Shown piece after piece: positions 16,792-26,228 of a DNA stretch of 64,000 nt. The position numbers were made by a program, and so were the translations under genes. Numbering within the stretch: the first letter of the stretch is position 1; every line of letters begins with the position of its first letter. The DNA comes from Gammaproteobacteria bacterium (GTDB taxonomy: Bacteria > Pseudomonadota > Gammaproteobacteria > JAABTG01): NCBI GenBank assembly GCA_017999615.1, contig JAGNLM010000008.1:36190-100189 (forward strand), written 5' to 3'. Below the pieces are notes generated by a model. That model saw nothing but the letters and a program-made list of their open reading frames with translations, ran no database searches and had not been told where the DNA came from.

Positions 16792-17703
16792 GTGTCGGAC
16801 ACTGAAGCGGGAAGAGAACGGGGCGGTTGGTACGTCCGGCGCGCCGGCGAGGTCCGGGGACCCTTTGCGGCGGCCCAGGTCGCACGCCACATCGTCCTCG
16901 GCCGGGTGCGCCTCGGCGACGAGGTGAGCCGCGACGGGACCGAGTGGGTGCCCCTCGGATCGCGCAGTGAGCTCCTGCCGGTGGGGCTGGACGAGCTCTC
17001 CGACGAGGACACCCTGTGGCGGCTGCGTCTGCGGGAGGACGAGCGCAGCGGCATCGATCGACGTGCCGGCCAGGTGCCTTCCCCGGAGATCGCGGAACGG
17101 CGCTCGGGCAAGGAGCGGCGCCGTCCCGAGCCCGAGGCGCTCGTCCGGGCCCGCCGCAAGCGCCAGGACTTCCTGCGCGACGTGCGCCGGCCCGCCCCGA
17201 GCCGACGGGGCTGGGCGTGGCTGGGGGTCGCGGCGACTCTGGCGCTGGTGACCACGGTCGCGGTGCTCACGACGAAACCTCGACCGCCTCCCGGCCCGCA
17301 CTGCAACAGCGACCCCGACCCCGGGGTCGATTGGCACGATTGCCGGCTCGAAGGGCTCGATGTATCCGGTGCCGACCTTTCCGGCGCCCTCCTTCGCGGG
17401 GCGAAGGCCCGGGAGGCCCGAATGACCCAGACGCGGCTCCCCAGGGCCGACCTCGCCTATTCGGACCTCGCCCGCGCCAACCTGGCGGCGGCGGACCTCT
17501 CCGGTGCCTCGCTGGTGGGGACGAACCTGTCCGGCGCGGACCTCAGCGCGGCCGACCTCTCCGGTGCGGACCTTCGATACGCGGACCTCAGCCGGGCGCG
17601 GCTCCAGGGTGCCCGGCTCGAAGGTGCGGCACTGGGGAGGGCCGTTTGGGTGGACGGGCGCCTCTGCGCCCCGCAGTCGGTCGGGTCCTGTACCCCGGAG
17701 TGA
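16792..17703 (+). CDS. GYF_2-like / transmembrane / pentapeptide-repeat protein
   Basis: 303-residue protein of unknown function with an unusual domain order. The N-terminal GYF_2-like module (about 11-60) contains GWYVRRAGEVRGPFAAAQV. Next is a very basic cytoplasmic stretch (about 85-140) with two RRSG-type motifs. A single membrane helix sits at about 141-161, and a periplasmic right-handed quadrilateral pentapeptide-repeat domain at about 183-285 (A-D/N-L-S-x repeats). Two Cys flank the repeat domain (171, 184) and two lie near the C-terminus. GTG at 16792 is the assumed start. It is divergent from the fliK-like gene. Confidence 0.8.
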   Translation: MSDTEAGRERGGWYVRRAGEVRGPFAAAQVARHIVLGRVRLGDEVSRDGTEWVPLGSRSELLPVGLDELSDEDTLWRLRLREDERSGIDRRAGQVPSPEIAERRSGKERRRPEPEALVRARRKRQDFLRDVRRPAPSRRGWAWLGVAATLALVTTVAVLTTKPRPPPGPHCNSDPDPGVDWHDCRLEGLDVSGADLSGALLRGAKAREARMTQTRLPRADLAYSDLARANLAAADLSGASLVGTNLSGADLSAADLSGADLRYADLSRARLQGARLEGAALGRAVWVDGRLCAPQSVGSCTPE

Positions 17704-17728
17704 CGGGGTCGGGACGGCCGGGCGCCGC

Positions 17729-18331
17729 TCAGGCGCTGCCGCAGCCGGGCGCCTCGCCGCCTCCCGCATCGCCGAAGCTCTCCGTGGTGTAGCGCCAGGC
17801 GTACAGCGGCTCCCGGGAGGGCCCTGACGGGATGCCGGCCTTGCGTTTGAGGTGAGCGAGGAACTGGGCGGGGTCGGGAAGGCTGTCCCAGACGGATGGC
17901 AGGAACGTCGCACGCCGATGGCCCTGCGCGATGAGCAGCCCGTCCACCCCAGGGCGCAGCGACCGCAGGAGCTCCTCCTCGTCGCGAACGTCCAGCGGCT
18001 CGCGGGGGGACAGCACGGAGACGTGCACGGTGAGGCGGGGCGCCTCCTCGGCCGTGACGGGTGGGAAGCGGGGGTCCTGGAACGCGGCGTCGAACGCGTG
18101 CTGGGCGACGTCTTCCACGAGCGGTTGGTGTGCCTCGAGGCTGCCGATGCACCCGCGCAGCGCGTCCCCCAACTCGAGGGTGACGAACGTCGCCCGCAGG
18201 GGGCGCAGTGCCGGCTCGTAGTCCGCCGCCCGAGTGGGGAGCGGGGCTCCGTGGGCGAGTCCGCGGGCGATGGAGGCGCGGGCCACCTCGAGCAGGGTGC
18301 GCCGCTGTTCCGCGGTCAGACTCTCAGGCAA
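17729..18331 (-). CDS. AMMECR1 domain protein (AmmeMemoRadiSam system protein A)
   Basis: About 200 residues, full length for the bacterial AMMECR1 family. Conserved blocks are FVTLELGDALRGCIGSLEAH (with the RGCIG motif) and DAAFQDPRFPPVTAEE. The best start is TTG at 18331, overlapping the memo stop by 8 nt. No ATG or GTG lies between the upstream gene and the conserved region. With the adjacent Memo and radical SAM genes this forms a widespread but functionally uncharacterised three-gene set. The C-terminus ends in a Cys-containing Gly-rich tail. Confidence 0.88.
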   Translation of the reverse strand: MPESLTAEQRRTLLEVARASIARGLAHGAPLPTRAADYEPALRPLRATFVTLELGDALRGCIGSLEAHQPLVEDVAQHAFDAAFQDPRFPPVTAEEAPRLTVHVSVLSPREPLDVRDEEELLRSLRPGVDGLLIAQGHRRATFLPSVWDSLPDPAQFLAHLKRKAGIPSGPSREPLYAWRYTTESFGDAGGGEAPGCGSA

Positions 18332-19109
18332 AGGCGTAGGCCCCGTAACCCACCACCCGGTCGCGCGGCCCCGCGGTGTCCCCCGAGTTCCGCAGATCGA
18401 GGAGTTGGACCTGCAGTCCGTGGTCGCGGGCGGCCTGCAGCAGTCCGTTGACGGGGCGGCAGCCGCAAGCCTGTTCCCCGTGCAGCGGGACCGGGGAGAG
18501 GCCCTCGATGAGACCCGAGGTCTCCCGGTCCATCCGGCGGGCACTCGCGTAGTCGTGATAGTGGCTCAGGTCCGAGCTCACCACGATCAGGGTCTCCGGC
18601 CCTCCCCAGAGCCGTTCGAGGACCTGGGCGACCTCTGCGGCCGTCGCGTCGCCCACGACGAGGGGGACGAGCGTGAAGTCCTTCAGTGCGACCTGCAGGA
18701 AGGGCAGGTGCACCTCCAGGCTGTGCTCGCGCGCGTGGGCCGCGTCGAGGACCTGTACCTGCGGGAGGTCGGCGAGCTGGGCGAGCGCCCGGGTGTCCAG
18801 GGCGACCCTGCCGAGCGGGGTCTCGAAGAAGTCGGCGCGGGACGCCGCGAGCCCCCGGAAGGCCACGTGGTGGCTGGGGCCCAGCAGGACGACCCGGTGG
18901 ACGGTCTCGCGTGCCTGCCCGAGACGTGCGTAGGCGGTGGCCGCGACAGGCCCCGAGTACTTGTAACCGGCGTGGGGCGCGACGAGGGCCTTGGGAGGTG
19001 AGCCGTCCTGTGCGGCGTCCGCGAGGAGCGCCGCGACCGTCTCGCGAAGCTCCTCCGGGTCGTCAGGGTAGAACATCCCCGCCACGGCGGGCCTGCGCAC
19101 GACGCTCAT
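18324..19109 (-). CDS. Memo-like protein (AmmeMemoRadiSam system protein B)
   Basis: 261-residue member of the Memo family, related in fold to extradiol (class III) ring-cleavage dioxygenases. ATG at 19109 gives RRPAVAGMFYPDDPEEL, the family N-terminus. Potential metal-ligand His residues are in APHAGYKYSG and GPSHHVAF, and SSDLSHYHDYASAR and GEQACGCRPV are also conserved. It is co-transcribed with the AMMECR1 gene (8-nt overlap) and divergent from the radical SAM gene. Function of the set is not established; human MEMO1 has been linked to copper/redox. Confidence 0.92.
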   Translation of the reverse strand: MSVVRRPAVAGMFYPDDPEELRETVAALLADAAQDGSPPKALVAPHAGYKYSGPVAATAYARLGQARETVHRVVLLGPSHHVAFRGLAASRADFFETPLGRVALDTRALAQLADLPQVQVLDAAHAREHSLEVHLPFLQVALKDFTLVPLVVGDATAAEVAQVLERLWGGPETLIVVSSDLSHYHDYASARRMDRETSGLIEGLSPVPLHGEQACGCRPVNGLLQAARDHGLQVQLLDLRNSGDTAGPRDRVVGYGAYAFA

Positions 19110-19145
19110 GCTTGATTTTCCTCGCCACGAGGCCTACTTACGACG

Positions 19146-19151
19146 AGTATA
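19146..19151 (-). promoter_or_regulatory. Candidate -10 for the memo operon in the divergent spacer
   Basis: Read on the minus strand this is TATACT, about 37 nt upstream of the memo ATG. On the plus strand the same bases overlap TATAGG, 31 nt before the radical SAM gene start, so the 73-nt spacer may hold two face-to-face promoters. No clear -35 on either side. Confidence 0.35.
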
Positions 19152-19182
19152 GGAAAGTGCGGCGCGCGTGGGAGGGCCGGTC

Positions 19183-20298
19183 GTGACTTTCGAGGCGCAG
19201 GCGGTATCGTTGCGGGACCCCGGGGTGGTGCCGACCCGGTACTGGCACCGGCTCGAGGACGGACGCGTGCAGTGCGACGTGTGTCCCCGGTTCTGCAAGC
19301 TCCACGAGGGGCAGCGGGGTCTGTGCTTCGTGCGGGCGCGGGTCGAGAACCAGATCGTTTCGACCACGTTCGGGCGCTCGAGCGGTTTCTGTGTCGACCC
19401 GATCGAAAAGAAGCCCCTCAACCATTTCCTGCCGGGGACTCCGGTGCTCTCGTTCGGGACGGCCGGCTGCAACCTCGCCTGCAAGTTCTGCCAGAACTGG
19501 GACATGAGCAAGTCCCGGGAGATGGACACCCTGATGGATGCCGCGGACCCCGAGACCCTGGCGCGGGCCGCGGAGCGTCTCGGCTGCCGCAGCGTGGCGT
19601 ACACCTACAACGACCCGGTGATCTTCCTGGAGTACGCGGTCGAGACGGCGAAGGCCTGCCGGCCCCGGGGGATCCAGTCGGTGGCCGTGACGGCAGGCTA
19701 CGTGACCGCCGAGCCGCGGCGGGAGCTCTTCCAGTGGATGGACGCGGCCAACGTGGACCTGAAGGGATTCCGCGACGACTTCTATCAGCGGCTCTGTGGC
19801 GGGCACCTGCAGCCGGTGCTCGACACTCTGGTCTACCTGAAGCACGAGACCCGGGTCTGGCTGGAGCTCACCACCCTGTTGATCCCGGGGGAGAACGACT
19901 CGAGCGAGGAGATCGAGGCCATGACGCGCTGGGTGGTCGGGGAGCTCGGCCCCGACGTCCCCATGCACTTCACGGCCTTCCACCCTGCCTGGAAGATGAC
20001 GGAGACCCCGGCGACCCCGCACGCGACGCTCACGCGCGCGCGCCGCATCGCGATGGAGAACGGGGTGCGCTACGCCTACGTCGGGAACGTCCACGACCCG
20101 CAGGGGGAGAGCACGTACTGCCATCAGTGCGGGCAGGTCCTGGTCGGGCGAGACGGGTACGTGCTGTCGACCTGGCACCTGACGGCCGACGGGCGCTGCG
20201 ACCGTTGCGGGACACCCTGCGCGGGCGTCTTCGAGGCCCGGCCCGGCCAGTGGGGCGGCCGCCGGCAACCGGTTCGCCTCGCCTCCTACTCTGCCTGA
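19183..20298 (+). CDS. AmmeMemoRadiSam system radical SAM enzyme
   Basis: Radical SAM protein of about 371 residues. GTG at 19183 is preferred over GTG 19168 because GGAGGG lies 6 nt before it. The 4Fe-4S/SAM motif is CNLACKFC, in GTAGCNLACKFCQNW. Two further Cys clusters are visible: CDVCPRFCKLHEGQRGLC near the N-terminus, and CHQCG plus CDRCGTPC near the C-terminus. These are likely auxiliary metal or Zn sites. Related enzymes include pyruvate-formate-lyase activases. Divergent from memo/AMMECR1 with a 73-nt spacer. Its substrate is unknown. Confidence 0.93.
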   Translation: MTFEAQAVSLRDPGVVPTRYWHRLEDGRVQCDVCPRFCKLHEGQRGLCFVRARVENQIVSTTFGRSSGFCVDPIEKKPLNHFLPGTPVLSFGTAGCNLACKFCQNWDMSKSREMDTLMDAADPETLARAAERLGCRSVAYTYNDPVIFLEYAVETAKACRPRGIQSVAVTAGYVTAEPRRELFQWMDAANVDLKGFRDDFYQRLCGGHLQPVLDTLVYLKHETRVWLELTTLLIPGENDSSEEIEAMTRWVVGELGPDVPMHFTAFHPAWKMTETPATPHATLTRARRIAMENGVRYAYVGNVHDPQGESTYCHQCGQVLVGRDGYVLSTWHLTADGRCDRCGTPCAGVFEARPGQWGGRRQPVRLASYSA

Positions 20299-20385
20299 GG
20301 ATTCGAGCCCTGCGCCGGGCGGTGCGGTCCTGCGCGACGGCGCCGCGGCGCGACGGCGCGGGCCCCCCGAATTGCGCCGGGACCC

Positions 20386-20394
20386 TGGTACACT
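20386..20394 (+). promoter_or_regulatory. Extended -10 promoter upstream of zapG
   Basis: TGGTACACT fits an extended -10 and lies about 80 nt before the zapG ATG. No -35 at proper spacing. Confidence 0.4.
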
Positions 20395-20474
20395 CCGGGC
20401 GAGACCGGGGGCCGCCGGCTGCGGCGGCCGGTGCGGCTGGAAGGCGCAGGCGAACGACACGGGAGAGGGGGCAC

Positions 20475-20885
20475 ATGGGCGGGCTGTGGACCGGTGAGGA
20501 GTGGACGGTGGCGGTGGTGCCGTTTCTGGCGGGGTTCGCCATCGGTGCCTTCACCGTCTACCTGGTGCTGCTCCCCGACCATCTGCAGCGGCGCCGGCTC
20601 CAGGCGGAGATCGACCGGCTCAACGCGGAATTGAAGGCCTACCGGGAGCAGGTCTATCAGCACTTCCGGCGGACCTCGGACCTGTTCCAGGGGCTCACCT
20701 CCTCCTACCGGGCCATCTACGAGCACATGGCGGGAGGGGTGCGGTCCCTCTGCAGTGCCGAGAGTCCGGCGCCGGCCCTGGAACTGCCCGAGAGGGGGCT
20801 TCTGGGGGGGGCAGAGGGCCTGGGCGGCCTGGGCGAAGAGCCTTCCGCGGACGCGTCCAGGAAGGGGTCAACGCCTTTCGGGTGA
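20475..20885 (+). CDS. zapG: ZapG/YhcB family (DUF1043) envelope and division protein
   Basis: 136-residue inner-membrane protein with one N-terminal helix (about 12-32), then a coiled coil. The helical segment LQAEIDRLNAELKAYREQVYQHFRRTSDL is followed by the family core TSSYRAIYEHMAGGVRSLC. In enterics YhcB/ZapG links cell division, peptidoglycan and fatty-acid synthesis. ATG at 20475 follows a GGGAGAGGGGG run. The C-terminal 40 residues are low-complexity and not conserved. Confidence 0.85.
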   Translation: MGGLWTGEEWTVAVVPFLAGFAIGAFTVYLVLLPDHLQRRRLQAEIDRLNAELKAYREQVYQHFRRTSDLFQGLTSSYRAIYEHMAGGVRSLCSAESPAPALELPERGLLGGAEGLGGLGEEPSADASRKGSTPFG

Positions 20886-20926
20886 CCCGGGGCGGGGGCG
20901 CGAAAGGGGGCGCCGGTGGGGCGCCC

Positions 20927-21133
20927 TCAGACGAACCGGCCGCTGCGCAGCAGCTCGATGATGTTCCTGCGGTTGCGCAGCAGCACCGCGAGGACCTTCG
21001 CCTGTGCCCGGTCTTCCTCGCCGTCCTGCGCCAGAAGCGTATCCATGCGTGACTGCAGTTCGTCGATGTTGCGTTCCAGGTCGTCTTCACTGACCCGAGG
21101 GACGTTGCCCAGCGCTTGCTCGTTTTCGAACAT
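20927..21133 (-). CDS. Small hypothetical helical protein (68 aa)
   Basis: ATG at 21133 is preceded by AGGTAGAGG, a strong ribosome binding site on the minus strand. The longer upstream frame lacks such support. The product is hydrophilic, probably all-helical (DDLERNIDELQSRMDTLL, then AKVLAVLLRNRRNIIELLRS), with no signal or membrane segment. I do not recognise the family. It is convergent with zapG and divergent from metY. Confidence 0.6.
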   Translation of the reverse strand: MFENEQALGNVPRVSEDDLERNIDELQSRMDTLLAQDGEEDRAQAKVLAVLLRNRRNIIELLRSGRFV

Positions 21134-21316
21134 GACCTCTACCTGGCCGTTGCAGGGACCGCGCAGCAACCCCGCCCCCCATTCCCACCCCGGGAACGGT
21201 GCAGCGGCGAGGGCCGTGCGCCGTTGCGGCGCGTGCGCTGGCGCGAAAATGTAACAGGCCCGTCCCGCGCTGTCACCCGCCAGGGGGCGTCCCACGCATC
21301 GGGTCTGCCTTACTGC

Positions 21317-21345
21317 TTGTGCCTGTTCAAGCCTGCCATTACACT
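21317..21345 (+). promoter_or_regulatory. Vegetative promoter of metY
   Basis: TTGTGC (-35, 21317-21322) and TACACT (-10, 21340-21345) separated by exactly 17 nt, with the tRNA starting 13 nt after the -10. This would drive metY and, by read-through, rimP-nusA-infB. Confidence 0.75.
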
Positions 21346-21358
21346 AAGCGGGTTCGGG

Positions 21359-21435
21359 TGCGGGGTGGAGCAGTCTGGCAGCTCGTCGGGCTCATAACCC
21401 GAAGGTCGCAGGTTCAAATCCTGCCCCCGCTACCA
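21359..21435 (+). tRNA. metY: Initiator tRNA-fMet (CAU)
   Basis: 77-nt cloverleaf with encoded CCA. Acceptor TGCGGGG/CCCCGCT, anticodon loop CTCATAA. Initiator marks are the three G:C pairs in the anticodon stem (GGG/CCC), an A11:U24 pair and no Watson-Crick pair at 1:72. The 1:72 bases are U and U rather than the C and A of E. coli. It sits before rimP-nusA-infB, as metY does in E. coli. Confidence 0.96.
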
Positions 21436-21448
21436 AGTTCGAAGAGAG

Positions 21449-21472
21449 GCCCCGACGTCGGGGCTTTTCTTT
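21449..21472 (+). terminator. Rho-independent terminator after metY
   Basis: GCCCC-GACGTC-GGGGC hairpin (the loop is itself palindromic) followed by TTTTCTTTA. It probably ends the tRNA transcript, with partial read-through into the rimP leader. Confidence 0.85.
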
Positions 21473-21524
21473 ACGGTCGGCCAGGCAGTCCCCGGCCGGC
21501 GAGGTCGCCAGTGCGGACGTGAAC

Positions 21525-21552
21525 AAGTGGGCCTCGCGCCCACTTTTTGTTT
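21525..21552 (+). promoter_or_regulatory. Terminator-like attenuator in the rimP leader
   Basis: Perfect 8-bp stem AAGTGGGC/GCCCACTT with a 5-nt loop, followed by a T-rich run, ending 12 nt before the rimP ATG. Its position right before the first structural gene, not after a gene, indicates attenuation or autoregulation rather than simple termination. Leader regulation of rimP-nusA operons has been predicted in other gammaproteobacteria. Confidence 0.65.
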
Positions 21553-21564
21553 CTGAGGCCGGAA

Positions 21565-22035
21565 ATGCGCAATGAGGCGGAGCGGCTACGCCGCCTTCTC
21601 GAGCCGAGCGTGGTGGGTCTGGGGTACGAGCTCGTGGGCGTCGAGCTCCAGGGGCAGGGGGTTCGCTCGCTCCTGCGCCTGTACATCGACCGGCCCGAAG
21701 GGGTGACGCTCGAAGACTGCGAGCGGGTGAGTCGCCAGGTGAGCGGCGTGCTGGACGTGGAAGACCCCATCCGTGGGGCCTACACGCTGGAGGTGTCCTC
21801 GCCGGGACTCGAGCGCCCGCTGTTCACGCCGGCGCACTTCGATCGTTTCGCGGGCGAGCGGGTCAAGGTGAAGCTGGACGTCCCGGTGGAGGGGCGGCGG
21901 AGCGTCACTGGCGTTCTGCGCGGGATGCGGGAGGGTTGCGTGGTCGTGCTGGAGGATGGGGTGGAAAGGGTATTGCCGCTCGATGCGATCCGGCGGGCGC
22001 ACCTCGCGCCCGACCCGGCCTTCGGAAAGCGCTGA
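21565..22035 (+). CDS. rimP: Ribosome maturation factor RimP
   Basis: 156-residue factor for 30S subunit maturation. ATG at 21565 gives [20 protein letters not shown], matching the family start. The in-frame TTG at 21547 lies in the T-run of the attenuator and is rejected. Conserved [20 protein letters not shown] and [15 protein letters not shown] are present. First protein gene of the nusA-infB operon. Confidence 0.95.
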   Translation: MRNEAERLRRLLEPSVVGLGYELVGVELQGQGVRSLLRLYIDRPEGVTLEDCERVSRQVSGVLDVEDPIRGAYTLEVSSPGLERPLFTPAHFDRFAGERVKVKLDVPVEGRRSVTGVLRGMREGCVVVLEDGVERVLPLDAIRRAHLAPDPAFGKR

Positions 22036-22048
22036 TGGGGGCCTGGCG

Positions 22049-23566
22049 ATGAGTAAAGAGATCCTCATGGTCGTGGACGCCGTCTCCAACGAGAAGGGCG
22101 TTGGCAAGGAGGTCATCTTCGAGGCGATCGAAGCGGCGCTCTCGAGCGCGACGCGCAAGAAGCACGGCGGCGAGATCGACGTGCGCGTGTCGATCAATCG
22201 GGAGACCGGCGCGTACGACACCTTTCGCCGCTGGGAGGTCCTCCCCGACGAGGCCCCGGTGACGGAGGAGGCGCCTTTCGTCCCCGAGCGGCAGATCCGG
22301 CTGAGCGAAGCGGTGCTGCGCAAGCCGGGTGTTCAGGCGGGCGAATTCATCGAGGAACCGATGGAGTCCGTCGCGTTCGGTCGGATCGAGGCGCAGACGG
22401 CCAAACAGGTGATCGTCCAGAAGGTCCGTGAGGCCGAGCGGGCCCAGGTCGTGGAGCAGTACCGTGAGCGCCAGGGCGAGCTCGTGACGGGCGTGGTGAA
22501 GCGGCTCGATCGGGGCAACGTGCTCATCGACCTGGGCGGTAATGCCGAGGCGGTGGTCCTCAAGGAAGAGCTGATCCCCCGCGAGGCGATTCGCCCCGGC
22601 GACCGGCTGCGCGGGTACCTGCGGGAGGTGCGCTCGGAGCCCCGCGGTCCGCAGTTGTTCGTGAGCCGCACGGCGCCCCAGTTGCTGATCGAGCTCTTCC
22701 GCCTGGAGGTGCCGGAGATCGCGGACGGGCTGATCGATCTGAAGGCCGCGGCGCGCGACCCGGGCTCGCGCGCGAAGATCGCGGTGCGCACCCGCGAGCA
22801 GCGCATCGATCCCATCGGGGCGTGCGTTGGCATGCGGGGCTCACGGGTTCAGGCGGTGTCGAACGAGCTCGCCGGCGAGCGTGTGGACATCGTGCTCTGG
22901 GACGAGAACCCTGCGAAGTTCGTCGTCAACGCGATGGCGCCCGCCGAAGTCTCCTCGATCGTGGTCGACGAGGAGGCGCACAGCATGGACGTCGCGGTCG
23001 CGGAGAACCAGCTCGCGCTCGCGATCGGCCGTGGCGGCCAGAACGTGCGGCTCGCCAGCGAGTTGACCGGGTGGACGCTCAACGTGATGACCGAGGGCGA
23101 GGCCGACGAGAAGAGCGAGGCGGAGGTCCAGGCGCTGCAGCGTTCGTTCATGGATCAGCTCGACGTCGACGAGGAGGTCGCGGCCATCCTGGTGCAGGAG
23201 GGCTTCACCACCGTCGACGAGGTCGCCTACGTTCCGCTGGACGAGATGCTGAAGGTCGAGGAATTCGACGGCGACATCGCCAGGGAGCTGCAGTCGCGCG
23301 CGCGCGACGTGCTCCTGACCCGCGCGATCGCGAGCGAGGAGACGGCCGCGGACCTGGACGAAACGTTGCTCGCCGTGGAAGGGATGACGGTCGACCTGGC
23401 GCGTTCGCTCGCCTCGCACGGCGTGGCGACCGGGGACGACCTGGCGGAGCAGTCGGTGGACGAGTTGGTGGAGCTGGTCGGGATGGACCCTGGAGAGGCG
23501 GGAAAGCTCATTATGGCCGCGCGAGCGACCTGGTTCGCCGAAGACCAAGCGGCGCAGGAGAGTTAG
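22049..23566 (+). CDS. nusA: Transcription termination/antitermination factor NusA
   Basis: 505-residue RNA-polymerase-binding factor. ATG at 22049 ([18 protein letters not shown]) is the canonical start; the longer frame runs into rimP. In order: N-terminal RNAP-binding domain (1-125), S1 domain (about 133-200), KH domains (about 230-345, with [17 protein letters not shown]) and two acidic C-terminal repeats (about 360-495), as in gammaproteobacteria where the second repeat binds the alpha-subunit CTD. Confidence 0.97.
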   Translation: MSKEILMVVDAVSNEKGVGKEVIFEAIEAALSSATRKKHGGEIDVRVSINRETGAYDTFRRWEVLPDEAPVTEEAPFVPERQIRLSEAVLRKPGVQAGEFIEEPMESVAFGRIEAQTAKQVIVQKVREAERAQVVEQYRERQGELVTGVVKRLDRGNVLIDLGGNAEAVVLKEELIPREAIRPGDRLRGYLREVRSEPRGPQLFVSRTAPQLLIELFRLEVPEIADGLIDLKAAARDPGSRAKIAVRTREQRIDPIGACVGMRGSRVQAVSNELAGERVDIVLWDENPAKFVVNAMAPAEVSSIVVDEEAHSMDVAVAENQLALAIGRGGQNVRLASELTGWTLNVMTEGEADEKSEAEVQALQRSFMDQLDVDEEVAAILVQEGFTTVDEVAYVPLDEMLKVEEFDGDIARELQSRARDVLLTRAIASEETAADLDETLLAVEGMTVDLARSLASHGVATGDDLAEQSVDELVELVGMDPGEAGKLIMAARATWFAEDQAAQES

Positions 23567-23585
23567 GCAGTCGAGGCTCAGGATT

Positions 23586-26198
23586 ATGGCGAGCGTGACG
23601 GTAAGACAGTTTGCCGAGGTGCTGAAGGTCCCGGTCGAGCGGCTGCTCGGGCAGCTGCAGGAGGCGGGCCTGGCGCACAAGGAGGGCGAGGACCGCATCA
23701 GCGAGGAGGAGAAGGTCCAGCTCCTCGACCACCTGCGGGGCCGCCGCGGCAAGCCTGCTCCGACCGAAGAGCCCGCTGCGCATCCGATCACGCTCAAGCG
23801 CAAGACCGTCAGCGAGATCTCCGTCAGCGCGGAGAAGAAGGCGCGTGGCACGCTTGCGCCGCCCACGCGCAAGACGGTGACGGTGGAGGTTCGCACGAAG
23901 CGTGCCCTGGGCCGGCGGACGGAGTCGCCCACCATCGAGAGCCTCGAGCGCGGCCTGAACGACGAGGACATGCGCCGCCAGATGGACGTGGCCAAGCAGG
24001 CGCTGCTGGAAGAGGCACGCCGACGCCACGAGGAGGTCGGGGAGAAGCTGCGCGTCGAGGAGGTCGAGCGCCGCGAGGCGGAGGCGCGCCGGCGGATCGA
24101 GATGGAAGAGGAGGCGCGGCGGCGCCGGGAGGAGGAGGCGCTGCGGCTCGAAGAAGCCCAGCGGGCGGCCGAGGAGGAGGCGCGGCGCAAGGCCGAGGAG
24201 GAGACGCGGGCGCGCGAGGCGGCCGAGGAGCGCCACCGGGAGCGCAGTGCGCGCCCGACGCGAGAGCAGCGCGTGCTCGAGGCGGCGGTCGAGGACCTTC
24301 AGGAGGTCCCGGCTGCGCGCAGTGAGCTGCACGTGGCGAGCGACAAGAGCGGCCGCCGCCCGAAGAAGAAGACGCGTCCTCGGGGTGGGGTCGTCACGCC
24401 GGCGGCGCCTCGGCACGGGTTTGCCCGGCCGACGGCCCCGATCGTGCGGGAGGTGAACATCCCCGAGACCATCACCGTGGCCGAGCTCGCCCAGCGCATG
24501 TCGGTCAAGGCGACCGAGGTGATCAAGGCGATGATGCGCCTGGGCAGCATGGTGACCATCAACCAGGTGATCGACCAGGAGACCGCGGCAGTGGTGGTCG
24601 AGGAGATGGGACACCGGGGAAAGCTGCTGAAGGAGAACGCGCTCGAGGAAGAGGTGCTGGGCGCGGCCGAGGAGGATCGCGACCTGCTGCCACGACCGCC
24701 GGTCGTGACCATCATGGGGCACGTGGACCACGGCAAGACCTCGCTCCTCGACTACGTGCGCCGCACGCGGGTCGCCGCCGGGGAGGCGGGTGGAATCACC
24801 CAGCACATCGGCGCCTCCTCCGTGAAGACCCCGAAGGGGACCGTGACCTTCCTGGACACGCCCGGCCACGCGGCGTTCACGGCCATGCGCGCCCGGGGCG
24901 CGAAGGCGACGGACATCGTGGTCCTGGTGGTCGCGGCGGACGACGGCGTGATGCCGCAGACCGTGGAAGCCATCCAGCACGCGCGCGCCGCCGGCGTGCC
25001 CATCGTGGTTGCGGTCAACAAGATCGACAAGCCCGAGGCGGATCCGGACCGCGTGAAGCACGACCTCGCGAACCACGGGGTGATGCCCGAGGAGTGGGGT
25101 GGTGACGCGATGTTCGCGCACGTCTCGGCGAAGACCGGGGCGGGTGTGGACCAACTGCTCGAGGCCATCTTGCTGCAGGCCGAGGTGCTGGAACTGACCG
25201 CCCCGAGAGATGGACCCGCGGCGGGCGTCATCATCGAATCGCGGCTCGACAAGGGGCGCGGTCCGGTGGCGACCATGCTGGTCCAGAAGGGCACCCTGCG
25301 CCGCGGGGACATTCTGCTGTCCGGCCAGGAGTTCGGTCGGGTCCGCACCATGTTCAACGAGAGCGGTGGGGAGGTGGCGGAGGCGGGTCCCTCCATCCCC
25401 GTCGAGGTGCTCGGGCTCTCCGCGATGCCCAATGCGGGCGACGAGGCGGTGGTCGTTCCGGACGAGCGCAAGGCCCGCGAGATCGCGCTGTTCCGGCAGG
25501 GCAAGTTCCGCGAGGTTCGACTGGCGAAGCAGCAGGCAGTGAAACTCGAGGACGTCTTCTCGCAGATGGAGGAGGGGCAGGTTCACACCCTGAATCTCAT
25601 CGTGAAGGCGGACGTCCAGGGTTCCTCGGAGGCCCTGCGCGATGCACTGGAGAAACTCTCCACGGATGAGGTCAAGGTGCGGATCCTGGCCACGGGTGTG
25701 GGCGGGATCAGCGAGACCGACGTGAATCTCGCGATCGCCTCGCGCGCGATCATGCTCGCTTTCAACGTGCGGCCGGACGGAGCCGCGCGCCGGGCCATCG
25801 AGTCGGGCGGCGTGGACGTGCGCTACTACAGCGTCATCTACGAGATCATCGACGACGTCAAGAAGGCGATGACCGGGATGCTGGCCCCGGAGGTGAGGGA
25901 GCAGATCGTCGGGGTCGCGGAGGTCCGGGACGTGTTCCGCTCGCCGAAGTTCGGCGCCATCGCCGGCTGCATGGTGGTCGAGGGCGTGGTGAAGCGCAAC
26001 AACCCCATCCGTGTCCTGCGGGACAACGTGGTGATCTACGAGGGCAGCCTCGAGTCGCTCCGGCGCTTCAAGGAGGACGTGTCGGAGGTGAAGGCCGGCA
26101 CCGAGTGCGGCATCGGCGTGAAGAACTACAACGACGTGCGCGTGGGCGATCACATCGAGGTCTTCGAGCGCGTCGAAGTGATGCGCACGCTCGGCTGA
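23586..26198 (+). CDS. infB: Translation initiation factor IF-2
   Basis: 870-residue GTPase that brings initiator tRNA to the ribosome, here encoded in the same cluster as that tRNA. It has an N-terminal IF2_N domain (1-55), then a linker rich in Arg/Glu (about 120-225, a long charged helix), then a second IF2_N-like region (about 290-345). The G domain starts at GHVDHGKT (378-385), with DTPGHAAFT and NKID, and is followed by domains II, III and the C-terminal fMet-tRNA-binding domain. Internal in-frame starts could give shorter forms as in E. coli, but none is decisive. Confidence 0.98.
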   Translation: MASVTVRQFAEVLKVPVERLLGQLQEAGLAHKEGEDRISEEEKVQLLDHLRGRRGKPAPTEEPAAHPITLKRKTVSEISVSAEKKARGTLAPPTRKTVTVEVRTKRALGRRTESPTIESLERGLNDEDMRRQMDVAKQALLEEARRRHEEVGEKLRVEEVERREAEARRRIEMEEEARRRREEEALRLEEAQRAAEEEARRKAEEETRAREAAEERHRERSARPTREQRVLEAAVEDLQEVPAARSELHVASDKSGRRPKKKTRPRGGVVTPAAPRHGFARPTAPIVREVNIPETITVAELAQRMSVKATEVIKAMMRLGSMVTINQVIDQETAAVVVEEMGHRGKLLKENALEEEVLGAAEEDRDLLPRPPVVTIMGHVDHGKTSLLDYVRRTRVAAGEAGGITQHIGASSVKTPKGTVTFLDTPGHAAFTAMRARGAKATDIVVLVVAADDGVMPQTVEAIQHARAAGVPIVVAVNKIDKPEADPDRVKHDLANHGVMPEEWGGDAMFAHVSAKTGAGVDQLLEAILLQAEVLELTAPRDGPAAGVIIESRLDKGRGPVATMLVQKGTLRRGDILLSGQEFGRVRTMFNESGGEVAEAGPSIPVEVLGLSAMPNAGDEAVVVPDERKAREIALFRQGKFREVRLAKQQAVKLEDVFSQMEEGQVHTLNLIVKADVQGSSEALRDALEKLSTDEVKVRILATGVGGISETDVNLAIASRAIMLAFNVRPDGAARRAIESGGVDVRYYSVIYEIIDDVKKAMTGMLAPEVREQIVGVAEVRDVFRSPKFGAIAGCMVVEGVVKRNNPIRVLRDNVVIYEGSLESLRRFKEDVSEVKAGTECGIGVKNYNDVRVGDHIEVFERVEVMRTLG

Positions 26199-26228
26199 GG
26201 CGTGGCGGCACGTCCGTCATCGCTCGGG

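Noticed and set aside
23511..26153. 880-codon minus-strand frame opposite infB
   Set aside because: Mirror of the conserved infB sequence with biased composition; no ribosome binding site or motif.
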